Positions 38,497 to 46,274 of a stretch of 64,000 nucleotides of DNA are shown piece after piece (the stretch's first letter is position 1; every line of letters begins with the position of its first letter). The stretch is from the NCBI RefSeq assembly GCF_003627035.1, contig NZ_CP032626.1, positions 62,001 to 126,000 on the forward strand, in the 5' to 3' direction. The notes beneath the pieces are model-generated. The model saw only the letters and a program-made list of their open reading frames with translations, did no database searches and was not told the origin of the DNA. Origin of the DNA: Apilactobacillus bombintestini (GTDB taxonomy: Bacteria; Bacillota; Bacilli; Lactobacillales; Lactobacillaceae). A program made the translations under genes and the position numbers.

Positions 38497-39819
38497 ATGA
38501 CAGAGACGAAATTAACTGCTAGTGATTTACAAGAATTACGTAAAGATTATGAACAAAATCCGGACAATAAAGTGCTAGAAGGTGCCGTAACACAAAACGG
38601 TATTAACAACGTGGCTAGGGATGCTAGCGTGGATGAAAAATTAAATCCTGTTTTTTCCGTAGAAGTAAAAACTGGTAAAGTATCTAACCAAAAACGCTCC
38701 GGTAGATGCTGGATGTTTGCTTTATTAAACACTTTAAAGCATCAATTCGGTGAAAAATACAAAGTTAAAGACTTCGAACTATCCCAAAATTACTTATTCT
38801 TCTGGGATAAAATCGAACGTGCTAATATCTTCTATGACCGCATCATCAACACTGCTGACAAGCCTTTAGATGATCGTACCGTAGAATTTTACTTAGCCGG
38901 CCCCGGCAGTGACGGTGGTCAATGGGCTATGGCCGTATCTTTAGTACAAAAATACGGGGTAGTACCTACCAGCGCCTTTAGTGAAACTAATGTTTCCGAA
39001 AATACCGGCGATTTAAACATGATTTTAAATTACAAATTACGTCAAGATGCTATGAAATTGCGTAACATGGTACACGATAAAGTAAGCGAAGAAGACATTC
39101 ATGAAGCTAGAGAAGAAATGCTTTCTGAAGTTTACCGTATCGCTGCTTATTCATTAGGGGTACCACCTAAGACATTTGACTTAGAATACCGTGATGACAA
39201 GGAAAACTACCACATCGACCGTGATTTAACTCCTAAAGCATTTTTCGATAAATACTTTAGTGATGCTGACTTAGATGACTACGTAGTTTTGAGTAATTCA
39301 CCTGACAAAGAATTTAATAAAATGTACAGCATGACTGCGCAAGATAACGTAGTAGATGGTCGTAGCATTAAATTCTTAAACTTACCTATGGAAGACCTAA
39401 AAAAGGCTGCTATTGCGCAATTAAAAGATGGTAAAGCCGTTTGGTTTGCCAACGATATTACTCGTCAATCTGATAGAAAAACCGGCTTCTTATCCGATAA
39501 ACTATATCACTATGACGAATTATTTAACGTGGACTTATCTATGACTAAGAAACAACGTCTTCAATACCATGAAGCGGTTGTATCTCACGCCACTGCCTTA
39601 ACCGGGGTAGATTTAGTCGATGATAAACCTCGTCGTTGGAAGGTAGAAAACTCCTGGGGTGCTAAAAATGGTGTTAATGGTTACTTCACCATGGATGACG
39701 GTTGGATGAATGAATATGTTTACGAAGTAGTCGTAAATAAGAAATATTTATCTGCTGATCAAGTAGCGCTATTGGATCAAACTCCTGTAGAACTAAAACC
39801 TTGGGATTCATTAGAATAA
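38497..39819 (+). CDS. pepC2: Aminopeptidase C, copy 2
   Basis: Paralogue of the preceding gene, alignable along its whole length without large gaps. Catalytic residues: C71 in SGRCWMFALLNTL, His in SHATALTGVDL and Asn in VENSWGA. 440 residues. AAAAGGAGTGAG precedes the ATG, 15 bases after copy 1 ends. Differences are spread over the whole protein, so the duplication is old and both copies look intact. Different substrate preference is likely but not shown. Confidence 0.93.
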   Translation: MTETKLTASDLQELRKDYEQNPDNKVLEGAVTQNGINNVARDASVDEKLNPVFSVEVKTGKVSNQKRSGRCWMFALLNTLKHQFGEKYKVKDFELSQNYLFFWDKIERANIFYDRIINTADKPLDDRTVEFYLAGPGSDGGQWAMAVSLVQKYGVVPTSAFSETNVSENTGDLNMILNYKLRQDAMKLRNMVHDKVSEEDIHEAREEMLSEVYRIAAYSLGVPPKTFDLEYRDDKENYHIDRDLTPKAFFDKYFSDADLDDYVVLSNSPDKEFNKMYSMTAQDNVVDGRSIKFLNLPMEDLKKAAIAQLKDGKAVWFANDITRQSDRKTGFLSDKLYHYDELFNVDLSMTKKQRLQYHEAVVSHATALTGVDLVDDKPRRWKVENSWGAKNGVNGYFTMDDGWMNEYVYEVVVNKKYLSADQVALLDQTPVELKPWDSLE

Positions 39820-39827
39820 AAAATAAA

Positions 39828-39860
39828 AAAGATTTTAGGATAGTTCCTGAAATCTTTTTA
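39828..39860 (+). terminator. Terminator of the pepC pair
   Basis: AAAGATTTTAGGA / TCCTGAAATCTTT stem with T tail, 9 bases past the second pepC stop. Confidence 0.75.
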
Positions 39861-39985
39861 TTTAACGAAAAATCGTTTATGAGAAAATATATTTAAAAAA
39901 TATTTACGCTAGGTAAAACCCTTATGGTTAAGCCAAATACAGCTGCCATTGAACGTAGATAATTTATTAAAATAAGATTAAAGGG
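39861..39985. other. Spacer before the triple T-box leader
   Basis: AT-rich spacer of about 125 bases between the pepC terminator and the T-box promoter. I see no open frame or structure worth naming in it. Confidence 0.4.
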
Positions 39986-40012
39986 TTGCAATTTAAATGG
40001 CACTCCTATAAT
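39986..40012 (+). promoter_or_regulatory. Promoter of the triple T-box transcript
   Basis: TTGCAA (39986-39991) and a consensus TATAAT (40007-40012). The 15-base spacer is short. No comparable promoter is seen between the three T-boxes. Confidence 0.55.
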
Positions 40013-40029
40013 ATGAACAACAATCAAAC

Positions 40030-40276
40030 AGACGTTGAACAGGAATTTTAATTACGCAGGGTTTCACAGGAAGCTCACGTTTATGAGAGTGAGTAATCCG
40101 GTAATTAAATCGTACCTGAGAGTCATTTTTCGAAATGAGTAGAAAAAATCGTGGGCGGCGTTAACGCAGAAGTTAATTTAACTTCGCAAGCTAGTATTTG
40201 CGAGAATACTAGAAATTGAGGTGGTACCGCGATTTATTCGTCCTCTAGGATTTGTTCCTAGAGGACTTTTTTTATT
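40030..40276 (+). promoter_or_regulatory. T-box riboswitch 1 of 3
   Basis: Stem I arms TTTAATTAC / GTAATTAAA (around 40046 and 40101) flank the specifier region ATCGTACCTGAGAG. The T-box core GAGGTGGTACCGCG lies at 40218-40231, and the terminator TCCTCTAGGA / TCCTAGAGGA + T7 at 40241-40273. The likely specifier is CGT (40111-40113, arginine), followed by A, with GAG five bases further, the same geometry as in the other two copies. ATC (isoleucine) one base-pair register upstream is the alternative. Confidence 0.88.
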
Positions 40277-40290
40277 AATAATTAAAACTA

Positions 40291-40536
40291 TGATTAGGAA
40301 TTTTAACCAAATCAGTTATTTACAGAGAACTTAGTAAAACCGGGTGAGAGCTAAGGATAACATTGGTTAAATCGTACCTATGAGTTGGAATTCGAAATGA
40401 GTAGAATTCATCGTTAACGCGTTATCGTTTTAAGTTTGTACAAACTTGTTAAGCTGAAATTTGTGAGAATTTCAGAAACAGAGGTGGCACCACGGTTATT
40501 CGTCCTCTAGGATTCGTTCCTAGGGGACTTTTTTAA
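40291..40536 (+). promoter_or_regulatory. T-box riboswitch 2 of 3
   Basis: Stem I arms TTTAACCAA / TTGGTTAAA, likely specifier CGT at 40373-40375 followed by A, T-box core GAGGTGGCACCACGG at 40481-40495, terminator GTCCTCTAGGA / TCCTAGGGGAC + T6 at 40502-40535. The core has TGGC, which pairs with a tRNA whose discriminator base is G. Confidence 0.88.
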
Positions 40537-40552
40537 TATAAATATTTTTTCA

Positions 40553-40795
40553 TGATGATCAAGAATTTAATCTAATTTAGCATTTACAGAGAAATTAACA
40601 GCGCTGAGAGTTAATAATGCCTATAGATTAATCGTACTTGTGAGTGAGCTTTGAAATGAGTAGAAGCCAACGTCGGCGGCGTTAACGTAGAAGTTATTTA
40701 ACTTCGTGAGCTAGTATTTGCGAAAATACTAGAAATTGAGGTGGCACCGCGATTCATTCGTCCTCTGGGATTTATTCTCAGAGGACTTTTTTTAT
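40553..40795 (+). promoter_or_regulatory. T-box riboswitch 3 of 3
   Basis: Stem I arms TTTAATCTA / TAGATTAA, likely specifier CGT at 40633-40635 followed by A, T-box core GAGGTGGCACCGCG at 40738-40751, terminator TCCTCTGGGA / TCTCAGAGGA + T7 at 40761-40793. Its middle part resembles copy 1 more than copy 2 (both have GGCGGCGTTAACG and AGCTAGTATTTGCGA), so copies 1 and 3 share a more recent origin. Confidence 0.88.
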
Positions 40796-40810
40796 ACCTA
40801 AAGGAGGGTG

Positions 40811-40826
40811 TGTTTCACATGAAACA
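40811..40826. promoter_or_regulatory. parS-like site 4
   Basis: TGTTTCACATGAAACA. It directly follows a strong ribosome-binding site (AAAGGAGGGTG) and overlaps the ATG of a 30-codon open frame. Confidence 0.8.
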
Positions 40827-40911
40827 ATCATTACGAAACGAAGCTTTATATGTATTTACAGCAGTTAAATTACCCGACATACGACGCGGAGAAAAGCGAC
40901 GATATTTTTAA
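40819..40911 (+). CDS. Possible 30-residue leader peptide
   Basis: Short frame starting MKQSLRNEALYVFTAV and ending RRGEKRRYF, with the best ribosome-binding site in the neighbourhood (AAAGGAGGGTG, 40800-40810) eight bases upstream. It lies between the third T-box terminator and the transporter gene and holds five arginines, four of them in the last nine codons. It could be a translated leader that senses arginine or couples translation to the next gene. It could also be a chance frame, because its first bases are the parS-like palindrome. Confidence 0.4.
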   Translation: MKQSLRNEALYVFTAVKLPDIRRGEKRRYF

Positions 40912-40964
40912 AAACTATGTACTTAATTTTTTATTCAATTTATAAACAGAGAGGAAGCAAGCTT

Positions 40965-42455
40965 ATGCAACATAAAATAAAAACTGCCATATTAGCTGCA
41001 ATGGGCTTAGTGGCAACCATCTTATTAGCTATTATTTTTACGGTACCCAATCTTTCAGCTTCAGCAGCTGATAATTCAGTAGCGCAAATTCAAAAGAAGG
41101 GATACATCGTAATGGGAACTTCTCCTGATTATCCACCTTACGAATTTATCAGCAAAGGTAAAAATGGTTCTCAAATATACGGAGCTGACGTGGAATTAGG
41201 AAAAGAAATTGCTAAAGACTTAGGCGTGAAACTAAAAGTTAAAGCCATGGGTTTTGATTCTTTGCTAGTAGGTCTACAAACTAAAAAAGTAGATATGGTA
41301 ATTGCGGGGATGAATGAAAATCCGCAAAGAGCGAAGAGCGTGGACTTTAGTAAAAGTTATTATTCTTCTGGATTGAGTTTAGTTATCAATAGTGGGGATG
41401 CTAAAAAGATCCATTCTTACCATGATTTGGAAGGCAAAAGCGTGGGTGCTCAAATTGGTACTGTGCAATATGATGCCGTTAAAAAAGGAATTAAAAACGT
41501 TAAATTAAAGGGAATTGAAAATATTAACGATTTAATTTTAGCTTTAAAATCCGGTAAAATTGCTGCCATTCCTATGGATACTGCAGTAGCTCAAGCATAC
41601 GCTAGCCATAACCCTGGACTAAAAATTATCGGTGCTAAAATGCCTAATCAAAGTAGTGCTAACAACGTAGCGTTTGCTAAGGGGGCTACCAGTTTAAAGA
41701 ATGCGGCCAACCATACTATCGATAAAGTTAATAAACAAAACTTATACGTGAAAAAATTCGTTCCTACAGCAGCTAAATATATTACCGATAATAAGTCACA
41801 ATCACAATTATCTACGATGTGGCAATACAAAGATTACTTTATAGACGGAATTAAATACACTATGTTGATCTCGGTTATTTCCGTTTTCTTCGGAATTATT
41901 TTAGGAGTTATCTTTGCACTAATGAGATTAAGTCATAATTGGCTACTTCATGCGGTAGCAGTAGCTTATATCGAATTTATTCGTGGGACTCCTCAATTAG
42001 TACAAATTATGTTTATCTACTTTGGTCTAGGAACCATCGTAAATGTTTCTGCATTAACTTCGGGAATTATCGCTATTTCTATTAATTCAGGAGCCTATGT
42101 AGCTGAAATTATCAGAGGTGGAATTACTTCTATTTCAGTAGGACAAAGTGAAGCTGCGTTATCACTAGGATTATCTAAAACACAAACGATGCAATCTATC
42201 GTTTTACCACAAGCCTTCAAAAATATTTGGCCAGCGTTAGGTAATGAATTAGTGACTTTGATTAAAGATAGTTCATTAGCTTCCGTAATTGGGGTAGGCG
42301 AATTGATGTATCAAATGAGAGCCGTACAAGCTGATACTTATTTAGGAATAGCACCTATCGCTATTATTATGATCATTTACTTTGTAATTACCTTTACTAT
42401 TTCTAGAATCATGAAACTAATCGAAGGGAAGATGAACCATGGAACCAATGATTAA
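40965..42455 (+). CDS. Amino-acid ABC transporter, fused binding protein and permease
   Basis: PAAT-family importer subunit in which the substrate-binding domain is joined to the permease. Residues 1-35 are a signal/anchor segment. The binding domain follows (GYIVMGTSPDYPPYEF...GADVELGKEIAKDLG...GFDSLLVGLQTKKVDMVIAGM). From about residue 275 comes the His/Glu/Gln/Arg-type permease with the EAA loop QSEAALSLGLSKTQTMQSIVLPQAFKNIWPALGNE. I place the start at 40965 (AGAGGAAG upstream). 496 residues. The triple T-box with a likely arginine specifier suggests arginine or another basic amino acid as substrate. The 17-base overlap with the ATPase gene shows one operon. Confidence 0.88.
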   Translation: MQHKIKTAILAAMGLVATILLAIIFTVPNLSASAADNSVAQIQKKGYIVMGTSPDYPPYEFISKGKNGSQIYGADVELGKEIAKDLGVKLKVKAMGFDSLLVGLQTKKVDMVIAGMNENPQRAKSVDFSKSYYSSGLSLVINSGDAKKIHSYHDLEGKSVGAQIGTVQYDAVKKGIKNVKLKGIENINDLILALKSGKIAAIPMDTAVAQAYASHNPGLKIIGAKMPNQSSANNVAFAKGATSLKNAANHTIDKVNKQNLYVKKFVPTAAKYITDNKSQSQLSTMWQYKDYFIDGIKYTMLISVISVFFGIILGVIFALMRLSHNWLLHAVAVAYIEFIRGTPQLVQIMFIYFGLGTIVNVSALTSGIIAISINSGAYVAEIIRGGITSISVGQSEAALSLGLSKTQTMQSIVLPQAFKNIWPALGNELVTLIKDSSLASVIGVGELMYQMRAVQADTYLGIAPIAIIMIIYFVITFTISRIMKLIEGKMNHGTND

Positions 42456-43173
42456 AATTGAAAATTTAACTAAAAAATTTAAAAATAATACCATTTTTTC
42501 CGGCGTAAACGCCGAAGTGAATAAAGGAGAAGTCATTTCTCTATTGGGACCCTCAGGTGCCGGTAAAAGTACGTTTCTACGTTGCATTAATATGCTAGGT
42601 GAACCCACTTCAGGCAAGATTTTATTGGATGGCAACGACCTAGTTACTAGTTCCGAAAAAGATTTAATTCATCTAAGAACTCATATTGGCATGGTATTTC
42701 AAAATTTTAATTTATTTGCCAATAAAACGGTGCTAGAAAACATTACGTTAGCTCCCATTAAAGTTTTGAAAATGTCTAAAACTAAGGCAGAAGAAAAAGC
42801 CCACGAATTGTTAAAAACAGTGGGCTTAGCGGATAAAGCAGACGTATATCCTAGTAGTTTATCAGGTGGACAAGCCCAACGTATCGCTATCGTACGGGCT
42901 TTAGCTATGGATCCAGAAGTAATTTTATTCGATGAACCTACTTCTGCTCTAGACCCTGAAAAAGTAGGGGAAGTATTAAATGTGATGCAAGATTTAGCGA
43001 AAAAAGATATGACCATGATTATCGTGACGCACGAAATGGAATTTGCGAAAAACGTTTCCGATAAAATTTGGTTTATGGATGAAGGTAAAATCCAAGAAAA
43101 ACAAACTCCACAAGAATTTTTTAACCATCCTAAAACGGCGAGTGCACAACGTTTTTTAAGTAAAATGATTTAA
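42439..43173 (+). CDS. Amino-acid ABC transporter ATP-binding protein
   Basis: ATPase of the PAAT importer encoded just upstream. Walker A GPSGAGKST, Q-loop MVFQNFNLF, signature LSGGQAQRIAIVRALA, Walker B VILFDEPTSALDPE, and H-loop IVTHEM. 244 residues, as in GlnQ/ArtM relatives. The gene overlaps the permease gene by 17 bases. I see no clear terminator after it; the next structure is the left copy of a 21-bp direct repeat. Confidence 0.93.
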   Translation: MEPMIKIENLTKKFKNNTIFSGVNAEVNKGEVISLLGPSGAGKSTFLRCINMLGEPTSGKILLDGNDLVTSSEKDLIHLRTHIGMVFQNFNLFANKTVLENITLAPIKVLKMSKTKAEEKAHELLKTVGLADKADVYPSSLSGGQAQRIAIVRALAMDPEVILFDEPTSALDPEKVGEVLNVMQDLAKKDMTMIIVTHEMEFAKNVSDKIWFMDEGKIQEKQTPQEFFNHPKTASAQRFLSKMI

Positions 43174-43188
43174 GAATTGAATAACGAG

Positions 43189-43209
43189 ACTAATTTAGGG
43201 ATGTTTTTT
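43189..43209 (+). repeat. Left 21-bp direct repeat of the AT-rich insert
   Basis: ACTAATTTAGGGATG followed by T6, matching 44798-44818 at 20 of 21 bases (T versus C at the seventh base). The two copies bracket a single very AT-rich gene, as attachment or duplication sites of an insert would. Confidence 0.75.
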
Positions 43210-43262
43210 ATAATACACATTCAATTTATAGTAAAATTATATGTATATTATAAAAATCGGAG

Positions 43263-44802
43263 ATGGTTAACATTATCCCATATAGTTTAAGAGAGTACGT
43301 TTCCCTGTTTGAAATTACTCCAGATGATAATGCTCGCAAAACATTAGATAGATCTTTAAAATATCACCATATGGATATAAAGGAATGTGAAAAAGAAGAT
43401 TTTTATTTATTAGCAAAGTTACTTTTAGAAAAATTAGATTCTAGTGTGGACATCAATGGTTGGTTTTTAGGAACTGATTTACCAGTAGTTCCTGATTTTG
43501 ACGTTTTAATTTGTTTAAAAGACAACATTGTAAATATTGATTTGAAACACGAAGATGGTGAAAAAAAGTTTAAAAAAATAAAAAATAAATTTGATAAACA
43601 GAAAAATATCATTAATGGTATTGGGAAAAATATTATAAATATTGTTTTTTGTGCAGATACTAAAACATTGTATAAATATGATACAGACTTTAAAAAAATT
43701 GATTTTAATGAACTTATAAGAATAATACAAGAGGATGATATTTGCCTTTCTAATGCTTTAGAAATGATTGATTCTAAAAATTATTTGATTTCACCATTGA
43801 AAGATATTGATAGATTTAAGAGGGGAGAGTATTGGTTATCAGATCAACAATATGAAATTAGAAATCAATTATTTAATCCAGGATTGTATGGTATTGAAGG
43901 AGGACCTGGTACAGGAAAAACACTAATAATATATGATTATATAAGAAAGTATGATAAAGATAAGAAAATATTGTTGGTATTTGGAGGAAAGATTAGAGAT
44001 GAACAAATTAGCTTACAAAATATATTTAAAAATGCTAAATTGGTTTCGGCTAAATATGTAGCTAATAATCCGTCAATATTGAATGAATATGATGCTATTT
44101 TAATTGATGAATCACAAAGATTACACAAGAATACAAGATCTGAAATAATTTCATGGATTCCAAAAAAATTATTCAAACAAAGTAATTGCATTTTTTTATG
44201 ATGTCGATCAAAAATTGGGGCCTGATGATTTTGGAAAAGCTATTCAACGTATGTTTAATACTTTAAAGACAGAAAATTGTTGCACAGTTTTTAAATTAAC
44301 CAAAAATTTTAGGACTAATCCAGTTATAACTGCCTTTGTTACTAATCTTTTTGATTTGAGCAAAAAGCCTAACAGTAGTATCAGTATTGAAAAAATGATG
44401 AAACATGTGGAAGTTAAATTTTTTAAAGATTATAACAGCGCTATTCCTTGGATAAACGATCAAAAAAACAACGGATACGTTTTCATAAAAACTACTGGAG
44501 ATATTAATAAAGAAACTACGAGTGATAACTTTAATGGTATAACAGATTATAATATTCATAATGTTATAGGAGGAGAATACGAAAAAGTTGTAACATATAT
44601 TGATTTGGAAATTGCATATAACAACCGTGGAAAACTTATTAAATCAGGAAATGAATTCTATTTCAATGATAGAGAATTATATGTAAATTTGACTAGAGCT
44701 AAGGAAAAATTAAAAATAGCTATAATTAATAATTATGATGTTTATGACGGATTGATGGACGTAGTGTTTGGCTTAGGAAAGCAAAAAAAGTCTAAAAACT
44801 AA
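43263..44802 (+). pseudogene. Nuclease-helicase (PD-(D/E)xK plus SF1 helicase), frameshifted at a T7 tract
   Basis: Two frames make one protein. Frame 1 (43263-44201, 312 residues) has an N-terminal nuclease-like motif, VPDFDVLICLKDNIVNIDLKHE (acidic residues and a D-x-K), Walker A IEGGPGTGKTLI and Walker B AILIDESQRL. Frame 2 (to 44802) has LTKNFRTNP and VNLTRAKEKL, helicase motifs IV and VI. At the join the DNA reads GCA-T7-ATGATGTCGATC; with six T the frames fuse and give IFYDVDQKL, the expected motif III. So the gene is one T away from intact. Base composition is far more AT-rich than its neighbours, which suggests transfer. The family is often linked to phage defence; that role is inference. 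The start has only a GGAG abutting the ATG. Confidence 0.75.
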
Positions 44803-44818
44803 TCTAGGGATGTTTTTT
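44798..44818 (+). repeat. Right 21-bp direct repeat of the AT-rich insert
   Basis: ACTAATCTAGGGATG followed by T6. It overlaps the last codons of the nuclease-helicase frame (TAA stop lies inside ACTAAT). Confidence 0.75.
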
Positions 44819-44890
44819 GATTATTCTGGGTTTCTTTTGTACAATAACCTTATACATGTAACTATGGAATTAATCCGAGGAGGAAACAAT

Positions 44891-45088
44891 TTGTCTAAAC
44901 GATTTAAATTAGTTGAAGAATCATTTACAGGAGTATCTATTTATATTGATCAACGTACCGGTGTAGAATACGGTGGTTATGGTAGCACCTTAACCCCACT
45001 ACGTAACGCGGACGGCTCCTTGTTTGTAGACAAGCAAGAAATCGATGATGATTACGAACACGAAGTCAAAGATTGGGAGGAAGCCTGA
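44891..45088 (+). CDS. DUF6440-type small protein
   Basis: 65-residue soluble protein: SKRFKLVEESFTGVSIYIDQRTGVEYGGYGSTLTPLRNADGSLF followed by an acidic tail (DDDYEHEVKDWEEA). The core V-x-V-D-x-x-TGVxY is typical of short DUF6440 proteins, whose role is unknown. I use the TTG at 44891 because AGGAGG lies 7 bases upstream; the longer frame from 44810 has no ribosome-binding site. The next gene begins 3 bases later. Confidence 0.75.
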   Translation: MSKRFKLVEESFTGVSIYIDQRTGVEYGGYGSTLTPLRNADGSLFVDKQEIDDDYEHEVKDWEEA

Positions 45089-45091
45089 AAC

Positions 45092-45436
45092 ATGTTTTTA
45101 TGGATTCATTTAATTTTTGCGATTGTATTAATTGCTTTAGTAATTGCTTCACTTGCTAAAAAGCAAGGCTACAAGCCTTACATGATGATGTCTAGAGTTA
45201 GTTATCTAGTATTTATCATTACCGGAGTAATTTTATTTTTCAAAGCATTTGATCGTGATCCGCTATTTGCTTTATTAAAAGTATTAATAGCAATTCTATT
45301 GATTGGTTTAATTGAAATGACTTATGCTGCCAAAGCTAAGGATCAACTTACTAAAGGTATGATTTACAGCTTAGTTTGTGGTTTTGTCTTAGTCATTATT
45401 GTTGGCTTTATTGTGGCGCAAGGTCGTCCTTTCTAA
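45092..45436 (+). CDS. DUF1516 (YisL-like) membrane protein
   Basis: 114-residue protein with four hydrophobic segments: MFLWIHLIFAIVLIALVIA, a second around SYLVFIITGVILFF, a third at LLKVLIAILLIGLIE, and a fourth at YSLVCGFVLVIIVGFIVA. The conserved WIHL start and SRxSYL...G motif fit the YisL/DUF1516 family, of unknown function. It lies directly after the DUF6440 gene with GGGAGGAAG overlapping that gene's end, so the two are co-translated. Confidence 0.8.
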   Translation: MFLWIHLIFAIVLIALVIASLAKKQGYKPYMMMSRVSYLVFIITGVILFFKAFDRDPLFALLKVLIAILLIGLIEMTYAAKAKDQLTKGMIYSLVCGFVLVIIVGFIVAQGRPF

Positions 45437-45441
45437 CTGAA

Positions 45442-45457
45442 TGTTTCATGTGAAACT
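45442..45457. promoter_or_regulatory. parS-like site 5
   Basis: TGTTTCATGTGAAACT: the same sequence as the other four sites read on the opposite strand, with one mismatch at the last base. Confidence 0.65.
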
Positions 45458-45504
45458 AAGTTAATAAAGCCTGAGAAATTAGACATTAACGAAAATAATA
45501 AACA

Positions 45505-45541
45505 AAAAGAGAGATGAATTTTCATTCATCTCTCTTTTATT
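45505..45541. terminator. Bidirectional terminator between convergent genes
   Basis: AAAAGAGAGATGAA / TTCATCTCTCTTTT with a 6-base loop; T runs on both strands. It serves the DUF1516 gene from the left and the minus-strand gene at 45562-45951 from the right. Confidence 0.85.
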
Positions 45542-45561
45542 TTGCTATAAACTAAATAGCT

Positions 45562-45951
45562 TTATTCAAAATCTTGTAATGCTAATTCCGCGTAAGTTAA
45601 ACGAGCGAAAGTATCATCAGTTGATACACCGGCATGAGTGAACATGTTAGCGAACAATACGTATTTTGGTTGATCGCTGTATTCACCACAAATTTCAATT
45701 AAACGTTGTAATTGATTAGTACGGTTAGCTAAATCATCGATGTGGTTTAAGTCTAAATCATTTTTAGCGGCGTCGTAGATAATCTTGTAAGCTTGAGTGT
45801 TAGTTAAAAGATCTAAGTCTTTAACTTGCTTCATAAAGTTATCAAATTGTTCTTCGGATAATTGTTCCTTAACGTAATGTAAGTCCACAATTTCGTCACT
45901 AAAATCTTGTGCCCATTGGTTAATAATAGGTCTTAGTTTTATGTCTGACAT
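45562..45951 (-). CDS. Unrecognised soluble protein
   Basis: 129-residue acidic protein that I do not recognise: begins MSDIKLRPIINQWAQDF and contains EEQFDNFMKQVKDLDLL, NHIDDLANRTNQLQRLIEIC and PKYVLFANMFTHAG. Predicted to be mostly helical, with no membrane segment or signal peptide. AGGAGAGG lies about 10 bases before the ATG. The codon use matches neighbouring housekeeping genes, so it is very probably real. No functional call. Confidence 0.7.
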   Translation of the reverse strand: MSDIKLRPIINQWAQDFSDEIVDLHYVKEQLSEEQFDNFMKQVKDLDLLTNTQAYKIIYDAAKNDLDLNHIDDLANRTNQLQRLIEICGEYSDQPKYVLFANMFTHAGVSTDDTFARLTYAELALQDFE

Positions 45952-46240
45952 TTGTAAAAAATCCTCTCCTAATATCTTTTAGACTATTTTACTACAAAAG
46001 TCCAAAAATGTTTTCGTTTTTCTTTCATAATGTCAATATGGGTGATATTTATCTCAAAACCAAATAACACCAATTATATTATCTCATATATGGCCAACCG
46101 AATGCAAAAATATACTAGTTGAGATCTCAAATATGGCGATTAAATGAGAAGGATGTCATTAAAGTATAAAAAATCTGCGATTATAAACGTTGATGTAACG
46201 GTATTTATCTATAAAATTATAAAAAAGTTCAAAAAAGTGT
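45952..46240. other. Spacer with short direct repeats upstream of the T-box promoter
   Basis: About 290 bases between divergent units. It holds two similar 14-mers, ATCTCATATATGGC (46081-46094) and ATCTCAAATATGGC (46124-46137), and a partial ATCTCAAAAC at 46051. No open frame is convincing. Confidence 0.4.
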
Positions 46241-46268
46241 TTGACAAATATTAAGCTAGTATTAAAAT
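46241..46268 (+). promoter_or_regulatory. Promoter of the second T-box/OppA transcript
   Basis: TTGACA (46241-46246), 16-base spacer, TAAAAT (46263-46268). Confidence 0.75.
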
Positions 46269-46274
46269 AAGATT

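Noticed and set aside
44191-44198. TTTTTTA slippery heptamer, as in programmed -1 frameshifting
   Set aside because: The second half of the helicase lies in the +1 frame relative to the first, so a -1 slip does not join them. A one-base change in the T run explains the break better.
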